Positions 1-9,723 of a stretch of 64,000 nucleotides of DNA are shown piece by piece (position 1 is the first letter of the stretch; every line of letters starts with the position of its first letter). Under the pieces are notes generated by a model, which was not told the DNA's origin, searched no databases, and saw nothing but the letters and a program-made list of their open reading frames with translations. Both the position numbers and the translations under genes were made by a program. Origin of the DNA: Apostichopus japonicus (taxonomy: Eukaryota; Echinodermata; Holothuroidea; Aspidochirotida; Stichopodidae); NCBI RefSeq assembly GCF_037975245.1, contig NC_092577.1, positions 15,452,013 through 15,516,012 on the forward strand, in the 5' to 3' direction.

Positions 1-418
1 ATTCTTTCTCAGTTCTTTCAGTTATGTTGCCATTGATGCCACAGTTTCTTCCAGCATGACGATTTTGTCTTGGAGCTCTTTCACATGAGGAGACCTATGT
101 TCTTCCTGTTGAACTTTCTCTGCAATAACTCTGGTATGCTAGAGGCATATCGTCTTCCGAATCAGGCTCACTTTCGTTGGCTTTTCTTAAAACTGCCGGT
201 TGACGTTGGCTGGAACTCTGCTTGCGTTTAATTTTCGCCATTAGATTGTTCAAAAGCGTTGCCTTGTAAACTCGGCCAGTTGACCTCCATTTAGCTTTAA
301 CAACAGTTCCAGACAGAATATCCTTTGAACGATCACCTATTTAGTCCGTCAATTTGACAAATGTAAGCTTGCCGACGTCCCTTTCTGGTTCTAGCCAACG
401 GACTCCAATTTTAGCCAT
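1..418 (-). pseudogene. Decayed coiled-coil protein gene, 5' portion (BEN-type N-terminus?)
   Basis: Reading the minus strand from an ATG at 418, the frame begins MAKIGVRWLEPERDVGK and continues as a basic, serine-rich linker and an acidic patch (ESEPDSEDDMP). There is an in-frame TAA at 343-341. Near position 140 the frame shifts, and the next open frame reads as a coiled coil (HVKELQDKIVMLEETVASMAT) with one more stop before the window edge. The layout of a small N-terminal module, a charged linker and a coiled coil resembles the region ahead of BEN domains in invertebrate proteins, but the BEN domain would lie outside the window. Two stops plus a frameshift make it a pseudogene or a decayed exon. 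The family name is inference. Confidence 0.45.
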
Positions 419-429
419 GGTAAACCTGT

Positions 430-905
430 CTCAGTTTAGGATACTACGAGTTAGGAGGAATATTTTGAAGCAACTTGTCTGACGACGAAGCCATCCAATG
501 TAGTATTAACCTACAGTAGATAGGATATTTCTTGTTAAGCAGTGGGTTTCAAGCACGCTACCGTACTCGATTATTTCTTATCTATTTAGAAATATATCCC
601 AGCAATGATAGATAAAAGTCTCACAAGTTTACAACGCGTTAAGAATTAGTTTAGTCTTGCATTATGATCGACTTAAAAATAAATTGACCGCACAAATCAG
701 TATGCTCAAATAATGTGTCTCAAACCCTTGTTAATATGAAATCAATTAAACTACCGCGCCAATCATTGACCAAAGTCAGGCGGGCAATCGCAATGAAAGG
801 GGCTTGGTACTACAATAACAGGACCGACACTATTGTTTCCGCGATAATTACAATGATTACCCACCAATCTAAAGCCATCACTTGTAAGTTCTACATCTAT
901 ATATC
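430..905. other. Unassigned AT-rich stretch
   Basis: No supported gene. A 71-codon ORF runs from 715 to 930 but has no recognisable domain and ends inside the U2-like repeat, so it is treated as chance. The sequence immediately upstream of the U2-like head (about 880-910) is AT-rich. Confidence 0.5.
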
Positions 906-910
906 AACAC

Positions 911-1091
911 CTTCTCGGCCTTTTGGCTAAGATCATGTGTAGTATCTGTTCCCTTTCGAGGGGAATGGTGATACACACCCGACGATGATCACACAGTCAC
1001 AGTCCCGATGCAAGGGGACTGGGGCTGAGAGCGGATCAGTCGTTTGGTAGTTTGGTTTTCGTGCCCAGGTTCTTTCCTGGGTGACTTTCTT
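911..1091 (+). ncRNA. U2 snRNA-headed repeat, copy 1 (candidate snRNA-derived SINE or chimeric snRNA)
   Basis: Positions 911-951 match the 5' end of animal U2 snRNA from about its nucleotide 5: stem I (CTTCTCGGCCTTTTGGCTAAG) and the branch-point-recognition block (GTGTAGTATCTGTTC), with one change (AAG to ATG). The rest is not U2. It contains three local hairpins: TTCCC/GGGAA around 950-965, CAGTCCC/GGGGACTG around 1000-1022, and CCCAGG/CCTGGG at 1063-1080, the last preceded by a T-rich GTTTGGTTTTCG that could act like an Sm site. A second copy lies on the minus strand at 58.8-59.0 kb, inside a LINE. The shared 160-bp body means this is a repeat family with a U2 head and not an ordinary U2 pseudogene. 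Confidence 0.6.
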
Positions 1092-1114
1092 AAAAAGTAT
1101 ATGAACACCTTGAA

Positions 1115-3118
1115 ATGGATTTCTTCGTCAATGAAAATTCATGCGACTCTATATTTGACACTTCGCTAGATGTTTTCAGTATTTCGCAAGGTGATACAGC
1201 AGAAGCTTCCGTAAAAGTGCCTGTTAACATACCGTCGCCGCAGAAATGGAAATCTCGAAACAAGGAGCCCCGAATCGGAGCCGGCAGAAAACCTCTTGCA
1301 GAAAAGTTTCCCCAGTTGGTTCCGACAATAGACAATTTTATTCGACAAAACGGATTTGCCGCAGACAAACGTCGCCGCTCCAAAGTTGTTTCATTGCAGC
1401 AAACAGCTCAGTTCGTTTCAGGAACTATTCATGGCTTAGAAAGCCCATAAAAGTACAGTCCACAGACTAACAGAACCACCGAACAAAAAATTCAAGGCTT
1501 CGGAACGGTACCAAGGGAAGGTACATGCAAAGGTACCAAGGAAGAGGATGATGGTCGAAAGGAAGAACCTGATGCCCAGTATAATGCAGAACGAGTCAAG
1601 TATAGAGTTCAACTTCCTATCAAGTATGCTGGTTCATGCTGTCTACTTTCATGTGACACAATGAACAAAGTGCTTTTTACGTGACCCGTCATACGGGATA
1701 CAAAACGTCACGGCCAAACGGCACTACCAAACCATCCCATTCTTACAAACGAACCTCAGGTCAAGCGAGCCAAAAAAGTACATACGCTCACCGACCTGCA
1801 GAGACAAAACGCCCAACCCCCCACTGAAATATTAAAAAACTACAGAAGGACGACCAGCACGCAGCGAAACAAAACAGCCATCCCCAGCACACCACCGTCC
1901 AAAAAAGGCAGCCCTGGATAAACGGCGAAAATCGCCTTCAACCTGAAGGCGAATGTCAGACTTCACCGCCTCCAGGACAAAGTTAATGTAGGGACTCTAG
2001 CTGTGAGTCGTTATCACCAAAATGAAAAGTTTATTCCAGTGGACGATAACCCGAACCTCCCGGACCACGATTTTCCAATTGTTTTTGGAGAAGGACCCTG
2101 CAAGCGCCATGACACACCAAGATAAGTTGGGACGCGAACAGTATTTTTTCCTCCCAGAAGTGGAAAGACATTTGTTGTGAACAGAGTTCAAAAGTACTAC
2201 TCACTTACAATCCAGACTCATGTGAACGACTTGGTACCATTGCTTATGCGGAAGGTCAGCGAAGGGAAGACCGTGACCATCTTAATTGTTGATGGGGGTC
2301 CTGATTGGAACCCACGTTCTTGCGCTGTTTTGTTTTACTTTGCACGGCTGTTTAAATACTGTAATTTGGACTTACTCTGTTTCACATCATATGCCCGGGT
2401 CAAAGTGCGTAGAACCCTATTGAACATTTATGGGCACCGTTTTCAAAGAAGTTAACGAGCGTCATTTTGCCTAATCATTTGGATGGTGAACTACCCCTTC
2501 CAAACAGAGATATCCGCTCAGGAAAGGACCGCCAAGGATCAGGACGTTCTAGATTTGACCATGGGCACCCGGAACGGTTATTGGAATGGCCATAAGTTTA
2601 ATGGACACATGGTGAACAGTTATAAACAGTTATGCCGTGAGGAAGATTCCCCTACTCTGACTATAGTCATGGAGTGGCTGAACTTTTGAAACAGCATACA
2701 AAGATTGAAACCAATCAAAAAATCCTGGATGAGCTGAAGTTCGCTCTGGAACACGGTGACCGAAGGAACGGCGAATTCACCATAATGAAGTGTGACAGAG
2801 AGGCATGCACACATTGATGAAGCTGCACACATCCTGAACGAAATCCGGAAACACAGGGGGATGCCATCACCATCGGAGAGTTCGTCACATCCAGGGCACT
2901 TTAAAACCAATATCGAGGCCATGGAATCGGCGTTCGCCCTTCCTAACGCTGGCATGCAGCGTTTTGATTGTCGCAATTTAGGACGCTGTAGTCGATGTCG
3001 CTCGTATGTTTTTTTTGTCGGAAGCGGACGCAGTAAGGCACATGGCCATAATCCACAAGACGAAGCCCCGTGTTACAAAAAACATTCTTTCAAGACGGAA
3101 GTAACTGCAACTATTTGA
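1115..3118 (+). pseudogene. DDE-type transposase-like gene, frame-broken and split by an insertion
   Basis: Begins MDFFVNENSCDSIFDTSLDV at 1115 and runs as scattered frames to a Cys/His-rich C-terminus ending at 3118. Recognisable blocks: CDTMNKVNVGTLAVSRYHQN (read across the insertion at 1672-1976), ILIVDGGPDWNPRS (about 2281-2312), then PIEHLWAPFSKKLTSVILP in another frame (about 2416-2470). An Asp block, DGGPD and NPIEHLW fit the three acidic positions of an RNase H-fold transposase. I recall similar proteins from marine invertebrates but cannot name the superfamily. Several frameshifts and stops, plus the retrotransposon insertion, show it is dead. No terminal inverted repeats were found, so element borders are unknown. 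Confidence 0.55.
1672..1976 (-). mobile_element. Tx1-like LINE family 2, 5'-truncated 3' end
   Basis: On the minus strand this holds the end of ORF2 and the 3' UTR of the same family found at 46.9-47.4 kb, finishing in the 3' hairpin and CACGTAAAAAGC. It is flanked by ACAAAGT at 1665-1671 and 1977-1983, a target-site duplication of at least 7 bp. Removing it rejoins the transposase-like frame (MNKVNVGT), which confirms insertion into that gene. Confidence 0.75.
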
Positions 3119-4160
3119 AACTCGGAGAAATTCTAAAAACTTAAGTTAGTTGTAAGTTTATCAATTCGATTTTATACGGCAACGAAGCTCATATGCAACA
3201 CTTATTTTAAGACAAATTGCACTTAGTCATAATTCCTATCATAATTGGAGAATCGATTTCAATTGCAGCAATTTCTTTCTTCTTCTTTTTTCATTAGAGG
3301 AATATAATGGTTTTGTTAAAAAAAATTCTGTCTGCATTCATTTTTTTCCGACTAAGTCTAAACAAAAGAAATTTGTCTAAGCCTGAAACAGTTTTTTCCT
3401 AGGTATGGCCGTAAAGTTTAAATGAATTCCCTTTTAAACAAAACCATTTTTTTTTTGGGGGGGGGGTATATTTGGGGTTGTCCGACGACAAAAGTATTTC
3501 GCAGGTATGGATGCAATATTGTCACGAAACTGATGAAAAACTTTAAAATTACAAATTATAGTAGCTACATTGGATTGAAAAGATATTTTATCTTGCTTAC
3601 AATCTTTTAAAAGTTGAACTTCCGATATTTTGAAATATTTAACGTGTGTAATACGGTACAAGTGCTGCGTGTTTTAGTTTATACGAAAATCTTGGCAAGT
3701 TTCCAAAAAAAAGTTTCTCATTACAAAATCTTCGCAAGTTTCCAGAAAAGTTTCTCTTGGCACTAGATCAACGCCCGCTACAGATTAGTTGCGTCCTTAT
3801 ACCCCTATATGTAGCTATATGTAGTTATATGTAGCACAGGTGCATCTTCTACTAGACCACTACTGTCATGTGTACAAGTAACAATCAGTACAAAGGTCAA
3901 CTTGTGTAAGTTTGCTATGCGCGGGCTTTCGTCGAGAACGGCGATTCTTAAAAAAGAGAAGTTGTATAGAATATGTGTGAAAGCAGAAAAGAAGTCGTTC
4001 GAACTGAAGTCAAACTCACACGAAAGAAGACACTTACACAGTATGCATTTACGAACGTTACATACAAGAAGAAAAAATTAAATAATTGTGGACGACAATG
4101 AATGGTTATAAACATTTCCCGTGATGCTGAAAATAAAGTTCAGTTCAACAGCGATCTTCC
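3119..4160. other. AT-rich non-coding stretch with short simple repeats
   Basis: No supported gene. Contains a T9G10 homopolymer run at about 3447-3467 and three tandem 11-bp units built on TATATGTAG at about 3805-3837. A short direct repeat (TTTCCAGAAAAGTTTCTC-like) occurs around 3690-3760. Confidence 0.6.
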
Positions 4161-4171
4161 CGCGCCGGGCC

Positions 4172-4367
4172 GTGCGACACACACCTGGCAGTGCGACACA
4201 CACCTGGCAGTGCGACACACACCTGGCAGTGCGACACACACCTGGCAGTGCGACACACACCTGGCAGTGCGACACACACCTGGCAGTGCGACACACACCT
4301 GGCAGTGCGACACACACCTGGCAGTGCGACACACACCTGGCAGTGCGACACACACCTGGCAGTGCGA
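4172..4367 (+). repeat. 19-bp minisatellite, 10 units
   Basis: Ten consecutive near-perfect copies of the unit GTGCGACACACACCTGGCA followed by a partial copy at 4362. Because 19 is not a multiple of 3 and the unit has no stop in any frame, the array is open in several frames on both strands; the overlapping 60-136-codon ORFs here are artefacts. Each unit contains CACCTG, an E-box core. Confidence 0.97.
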
Positions 4368-4857
4368 GAAAGAAGTCCTTGACGTTACCATTGTGAGTAG
4401 GTTGGGATTTGGGAACGCTTATCATTTACCGCGAATGGCACTTTTACATTCACGAAGCATGTGCACTATAGTTAGGCTAGATTTTTTTCCATTGACATCA
4501 GTGTGGTATTAGGCTACACACAATCATGGGATTTCAGTATTGCGGAAGGGAAATGATATCGAAACCAATTGTACCGGCAATAAACCAAGGTACAATTAAT
4601 GCGAACAATAGACCATTGATAAGTTGCCACGGACTGTGCAAGTAAGCTCCTATTCATTAATTTCTGTCACTCTTTCTTGTTGCTAAGAAAGCCTATTGTT
4701 ACGTGTTCGTAGACCCAACCCACGGCTGCCTCATTAACTTGCCAAGTGAAGCACTGTGGTCACTGGGCCGTAAAGAATATTCAGTAGCAGCACAATGGGC
4801 AGCAGACTTGCGCGGCACCAAGCGCGGACTAGATTTGGCTATGCTCCCTTAATATAC

Positions 4858-5255
4858 ATAAAATAATAACTGTTTTGTAACATTTCAGTGAACCGCATGT
4901 ACTCTACAAGATTGGTCTATTGAGTCACGTACTAATGGCATTGAGTATTGTATATGATTTATAGAGAGGGGGTTGGGAGTGAGACTTAGGTGTATCTAGT
5001 TAATTGCACTTAACAGATGACTTACCTGAACTTTAAAACATTGATTAATAGACATAAAAGAATAACTGTTTTATAACATGTACTGTACAAGATTGGTTCA
5101 TTGAGTCACATACTAATGGCATTGAGTATTGTATATGATATTGTAGAGAGGGGGGGGGTGGGAGTGAGACTTAGGTGTATCTAGATAATTGCAATTAGCA
5201 GATGACTTACCTGAACTATCAACCGTTGTTTAATAGACATGAAAAGAATAACTGT
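4858..5255 (+). repeat. Tandem duplication, two units of about 190 bp
   Basis: The block starting near 4858 (ATAACTGTTTTGTAACAT, then GGCATTGAGTATTGTATATG, a G-run, and GACTTAGGTGTATCTAG) recurs from about 5056 with a few substitutions and a longer G-run. It is non-coding and lies directly ahead of the ~135-bp array, whose G-run it resembles. Confidence 0.85.
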
Positions 5256-5269
5256 TAGGTTTTTTCCTA

Positions 5270-5449
5270 TCAAATATGCACATGTTGTAATAGGGGGGAG
5301 GGGGGTTACTTTCACACTATAGTGTTTTATGTATGTTTGAGTTTACAGATTATTACTGTAGTACTGTATTAACAGGCTGTACCATCGCTCATGTTGTATT
5401 CCCATAAGGTTGGGGGGGGGGTGTTACTGTCACAGTAATAGTGTTATAT
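5270..5449 (+). repeat. ~135-bp satellite array, segment 1
   Basis: First units of an array whose consensus carries CATCGCTCATGTTGTATTCC, a run of 6-13 G, TACTGTCACATTAATAGTG, and GTTCACAGATTATTACTG. The segment breaks off at GTTATAT (5443-5449), and the array resumes with ATGTCTG at 6695. Confidence 0.85.
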
Positions 5450-6694
5450 ATTTACTTCGCTACTCACTCACCTGTCTCTCTCACGTGGTATGGAAGTTTC
5501 CATAGAAAGGGGATGGACTTCCAAACTCCCAACCAATCAGGGCAGATCAGTGCCAGCGCACTTATTTTTATATCGTTAAGTTAATACAGGATGGTCAGGT
5601 TATTGGCTGCCTTCTGATTATGCGCAGAGGGATTTTATAGAAGTAAGGTATAAAAGGAAAAGGGGGCCGAAAGTTTATCACTCCGTCAGAAATTTATCGC
5701 TCCGTCATCAGTTCGTCGCTTCGTCATTGCTTCGTTACCATTTGATCACTCCTTCAAATTGCTTAATTGACGGAGTCAAGTCAAGTCAAATCATTGTAAT
5801 TTAGTTTTATTTGTAAAGAGAATCGACACAGAAGAAATTATACCGAATCATTAATCAAATCCTATCTCGTCAAATTGTTTTTCTGTGAACTCATTGTTTT
5901 CTTCCGTTCGAGACATCTCCTGAAGAAGCATAAATACGGCATCAAGATAACCCCAGTACCTTTCTATTGCGAGTCCCGATATAGTATCACTATCGGAGGA
6001 GCCGGGCTCGTCACAATATTACACTAGATCCCACCCCTCGGGCCTCCCACCATCGGGCAGTGCCACTCGGTGCTAAGCAAATATTCCAAAACTTACTGGT
6101 TTGGATATTTACGAGTGACGAGCTTACCTGTCTCCATTCCCGCCTCTCTCCCCCGAGGCGGGTGGGACACAACCGTACGGGGAGCGGTCGTTCGACTAGA
6201 CTCACGACTCCACACCAGATAGACAGAGCCAACAACTGTCACCGGCCATGTCTATCGGTGAGTGTAACTTATCGTACATGTTTTTTCGTATGCGTACTCA
6301 CCAAGTTGTCTTAAGGTTAGCAAGTGTTGGGTATTTACAAGTTTAAGCTCCTTGTTAGGATTATGGGTAGTTTCGCCTGCAGGGCTCAGGAGAGTGTCCC
6401 CCTCCCCGCGGTTAAGCTCTCCCTGCAAGGAGGGCGTCAGTGACTTTTTGTTAGGGGCTCACTTTTAGGGAGTCTTTGGGGGTGGCCAGGGGGTTGTAGC
6501 CACCCCTTTTTCCGTGACCGTGAGGCAACTTTCAAGGAATGATCTCATGAGAAAGGAGGAGTGACCGGGGGACCGGTAATAGAGGGCGCACAGTGTTATT
6601 ATTTTACCACTTCACAGGCACGCTAGAACATGGTGCTAAGGTTGTGATGAGACAGGTAAGCTCGTCGTTAATATCGAAACCAGTAAGTTTTGGA
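5450..6694. mobile_element. Composite insertion into the satellite array
   Basis: About 1.24 kb of unrelated sequence separates two halves of one array unit, apparently with a 2-bp AT duplication. The left end (ATTTACTTCGCT, then ACCTGTCTC) recurs at about 11411, so it marks a repeat family. The interior has a TATA-like GTATAAAAGG at about 5648, followed by CGTC-rich repeats (TTCGTCGCTTCGTCATTGC), which would suit an LTR promoter, but no LTR pair, primer site or coding sequence was found. A strong hairpin GGGGTGGC/GCCACCCC followed by T5 lies at about 6479-6512. Class uncertain. Confidence 0.5.
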
Positions 6695-6695
6695 A
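6084..6695. repeat. 612-bp unit bounded by ~48-bp inverted repeats
   Basis: The left arm at 6084-6134 (TTCCAAAACTTACTGGTTT through CTTACCTGTCTC) is inverted at 6649-6695 with a few mismatches and a small indel. The right arm abuts the satellite array. The structure suggests a non-autonomous DNA element or a fold-back end of the surrounding insertion; it has no coding capacity. Confidence 0.65.
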
Positions 6696-7481
6696 TGTCT
6701 GTTTGAATTCACAGAATATTACTGTATTATTACCACTTATGTTGTTCTTACCTATTTGTACATTAACAGACCGTACCATCGCTCATGTTGTATTCCCATA
6801 GGGGGAGAGGTACTGTCACATTAACAGTGTTATATGTCTGTTTTTGTTCACATATTATAACTGTATTATTACTTACGTTGTTCATACTTCTTTGTACATT
6901 AACAGACTGTATCATCGCTCATATTGTATTCCCCTAGGGGGAGAGGTACTGTCACATTAATAGTGTTATATGTCTGTTTTTGTTCACAGATTATAACTGT
7001 GTAATCACTTACGTTGTTCGTACTTCTGTGTACATTAACAGGCTGTATCATCGCTCATGTTGTATTCCCATATGGTGTGGGGGGGGGGGTACTGTCGCAC
7101 ATTAATAGTGTTGTCTGTCTGTGTTGTGTTCACAGATTATCACACTTATCATCACAGATCACAGATTCTCATCACAGATCACAAAGTATATTATTACACT
7201 TACGTTGTTTGTACTTATTTGTACATTAACAGACTGTGCCATCGTTCATGTTGTGTTCCCATGGGGTAGGGGTGGGGACTGTCACACATTAATAGTGTTA
7301 TGTTTGTGTTCACAGATCATTACTGTATGATCACTAACGTTGTTCGTACTTCTTTGTACATTAACAGGCTGTATCATTGCTCATGTTGTATTCCCATGGG
7401 ATGGGCGGGAGGGGGGGGGGGGTACTGTAACATTCATAGTGTTATATGCCGGTTTGTGTTCACAGATTATTACTGTTCACA
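6695..7481 (+). repeat. ~135-bp satellite array, segment 2
   Basis: Five to six units, spacing about 132-141 bp except for one ~195-bp unit with an internal expansion (ATCACAGATCACAGATTCTC). ORFs here encode the array as repeated CTLTGCIIAHVVFP-like peptides in all frames and are not genes. The array stops at 7481 inside a unit, where an L2/CR1-like LINE begins, and resumes at 8764. Confidence 0.9.
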
Positions 7482-8763
7482 ATCAATCAATCAATCAATC
7501 AGAAAATATTTATATAGCGCCAAAATCAACAAAAGTTGTTCAAAGGCGCTCAAGACAGTTACATGAAATTAATTACAATACACTTCTTGAAAAAGATAAC
7601 ATTTGAGCAGTTTCTTGAAAATATAAATAGTCTGAGCATCCTTGATGTGATTTGGAAGAGTGTTCCACTCTTTTGGTCCATAGCAGGAGAATGAGCGATC
7701 TGCAAATGACACAGCACGGGTTCTGGGCACGATAAAGTGAGGAGAAGATATATATGATCTAAGCTGTCTGCGTGGTACTTGCAGCTGTAGTAAGTCAGAT
7801 ATGTAGGATGGCGACTGTTGATGGTGAGCTTTGTACACAAGAAGGAGAACTGAATTTAATGCGCTGTTGTATAGGAAGCCAGTGAAGAGCAATGAGTTCC
7901 GATGTGATAGAGTCATACTTCTTACGCTTGACAATGATGCGAGCAGAGGTGCGTTGGACATTCTGAAGTTTAGTGATTAGGGATTTGTTTACACCAATCA
8001 AGAGGCTGTTGCAGTAGTCCAACCTGGAGGTAACTAATATGTGCACAGCTAGCTTGGCTGCCTCAGTAGTGAGCATTTTGCGTGCACGACTAATGTTATT
8101 GAGATGATAGTTAGCAGATCTGATAATAGTTGTGACCTGTGCACTCATTGTCATACCGGAGTCGAACATAACCCCTAAATTTCTGACAGGGTTTGTCTGG
8201 ACGGGAACATCAACACCAGCAACAGTCACTGAGGGCAGGTTGAACTTAACCAATTGGGCTCTAAACCCAATCACCATAACCTCAGTTTTGTCAGCATTGA
8301 GTTTCAGGAAGTTTGTTGACATCCATGCTTGCACTTTGGAAAGGCAGTCTTCAAGTTTCGAAACTGCTTGCTTCACTCCCTCCTCAGATGTTGGGCAAAC
8401 CGAAACATACACCTGTGTATCATCAGCGTATATATGCAGATCTAGCCCATATTCGCGAACAAGATTTCCGAGAGGCAAAATGTAAATGGCGAACAGCAAA
8501 GGACCCAACACCGATCCCTGAGGCACGCCATACACCAAGTTCTGAACAGAAGAAAATTTGCCATCAACAAGGACACGATGAGATCGATCAGACAGGTACG
8601 ATTTGAACCAGGTAAGCGGAATTCCATGTACACCCAGCAGATATTCCAAGCGATGTATAAGAACTTCATGGTCAATAGTGTCAAATGCACTGCTCAAATC
8701 AAGTAGGACAAGGATTGTTACTCCCTGTCTCTCCATTGCCCACAAGATGTCATTGTGAACCTT
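7482..8763 (-). mobile_element. L2/CR1-group LINE, 5'-truncated, inserted in the satellite
   Basis: The 3' end on the minus strand is a hairpin with GGCGC/GCGCC stem (7517-7549), TATATAAAT, and TGAT/ATTG repeats (7482-7500). This tail type, hairpin plus short tandem repeat instead of poly-A, is seen in L2/CR1-group elements and recurs in the LINE ending at 55215. The 5' truncation is at 8763, and satellite sequence flanks both sides. Confidence 0.85.
7569..8763 (-). pseudogene. Reverse transcriptase fragment of the L2/CR1-like LINE
   Basis: Read leftwards, RT blocks appear in order: LLDLSSAFDTIDH, GIPLTWFKSYLSDRSHRV, YGVPQGSVLGPLLFAIYI, LHIYADDTQVYVS (intact YADD catalytic pair), LNADKTEVMVIG, then the C-terminal region ALHWLPIQQRI. 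Around 7850 the frame shifts and continues as SYISDLLQLQVPRRQLRSY through EWNTLPNHIKDAQTIYIFKK to a stop at 7569. The endonuclease and the first RT blocks are missing through 5' truncation. Family rank between CR1 and L2 is inference from motif style. Confidence 0.85.
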
Positions 8764-9495
8764 GATTATCACACTTCTCATCATAGATCACAGATTCTCG
8801 TCACAGATCACAGAGTATATTATTACACTTACGTTGTTTGTACTTCTTTGTACATTAATATACTGTACCATCGCTCATGTTGTATTCCCATGGGGAGGGG
8901 TGTATACTTTCATAGAGTTATGTCTGTTTGAGTTTACAGATTATTTTATTATCAATAACGTTGTTCGTATTTCTTTGTACATTAACAGACTGTACAATAC
9001 CATCGCTCATGCTGTATTCCCATGGGATGAGGGGGGTACTGTCACATCAATAGTGTTATGTTTGTGTTCACAGATTATTACTGTATTATTATCACTAACG
9101 TTGTTCATAGTTCTCTGTACATTAACATACTGTACCATCGCTCATGTTGTATTCCCATGGGGAGGGGGTGTATACTTTCACACATTGTAGAGTTGTCTGT
9201 TTGAGTTTACAGATTACTTATTATCACTTACGTTGTTCGTACTTCTTTGTACATTAACAGACTGTACAATACCATCGCTCATGTTGTATTCCCATGGGAT
9301 GGGGGGGGGGTACTGTCACATTAATAGTGTTATGTTTGTGTTCACAGATTATTACTATATTATTATAACTAACGTTGTTCATAGTTCTCTGTACATTAAC
9401 AAACTGTACCATCGCTCATGCTGTATTCCCATGGGGGGTGTATACTTTCACACATTGGAGAGTTATAGGTCTGTGCGAGTTTACATTAACAGTGT
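8764..9495 (+). repeat. ~135-bp satellite array, segment 3
   Basis: Five units at 133-138-bp spacing (TGTATTCCCATGGG plus G-run at about 8880, 9013, 9150, 9287 and 9425). The segment begins with the same ATCACACTTCTCATCA expansion seen in segment 2, so the LINE split one continuous array. ORFs inside it are read-throughs of the repeat. Confidence 0.9.
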
Positions 9496-9723
9496 TACAT
9501 GCAGGCTTGGAAGGAGGAGGTAACACGGGAAGCTCGTTCCCGGGAAATTTTAGTTCACTTGCCAGAAATTTTTGAGCAGAGATAAAAAAAAAAGGAAGTA
9601 CAAAAAAACAGACAGCAAAAACATGAAGAGGGAGGAAGAAAGAAAGAAAGGTGGAAAGGGAAAAATGTAAATGATAAGACAATAAAACATCATATGTGAA
9701 CCATTAAATTAGCACATCACGAC
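9496..9723. other. Purine-rich low-complexity spacer
   Basis: A-rich and AAGA/GGAAG-rich sequence from about 9585 to 9680 between the satellite and the next LINE. Nothing coding. Confidence 0.7.

Noticed and set aside
1671-1983. An exon within the transposase-like gene
   Set aside because: The segment is antisense Tx1-like 3' end with a target duplication; the gene reads through once it is left out.
4078-4512. Six overlapping ORFs of 63-136 codons with repeated RHTPGSATHTWQ or CVALPGV peptides
   Set aside because: All are translations of the 19-bp minisatellite, which has no stop in any frame; no conserved non-repeat flank.
5640-6083. LTR promoter and 5' end of an LTR retrotransposon
   Set aside because: A TATA-like box and repeats are present, but there is no second LTR, primer-binding site or gag/pol nearby; kept only as part of an unclassified insertion.
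4172-9495. Regularly spaced repeats as a CRISPR-like array
   Set aside because: Units are directly tandem without unique spacers, and the DNA is clearly from an animal nuclear genome.
7014-9575. ORFs with repeated LLCTLTGCIIAHVVFP peptides, resembling membrane proteins
   Set aside because: They read the ~135-bp satellite in shifting frames and end at unit boundaries; no codon structure independent of the repeat.
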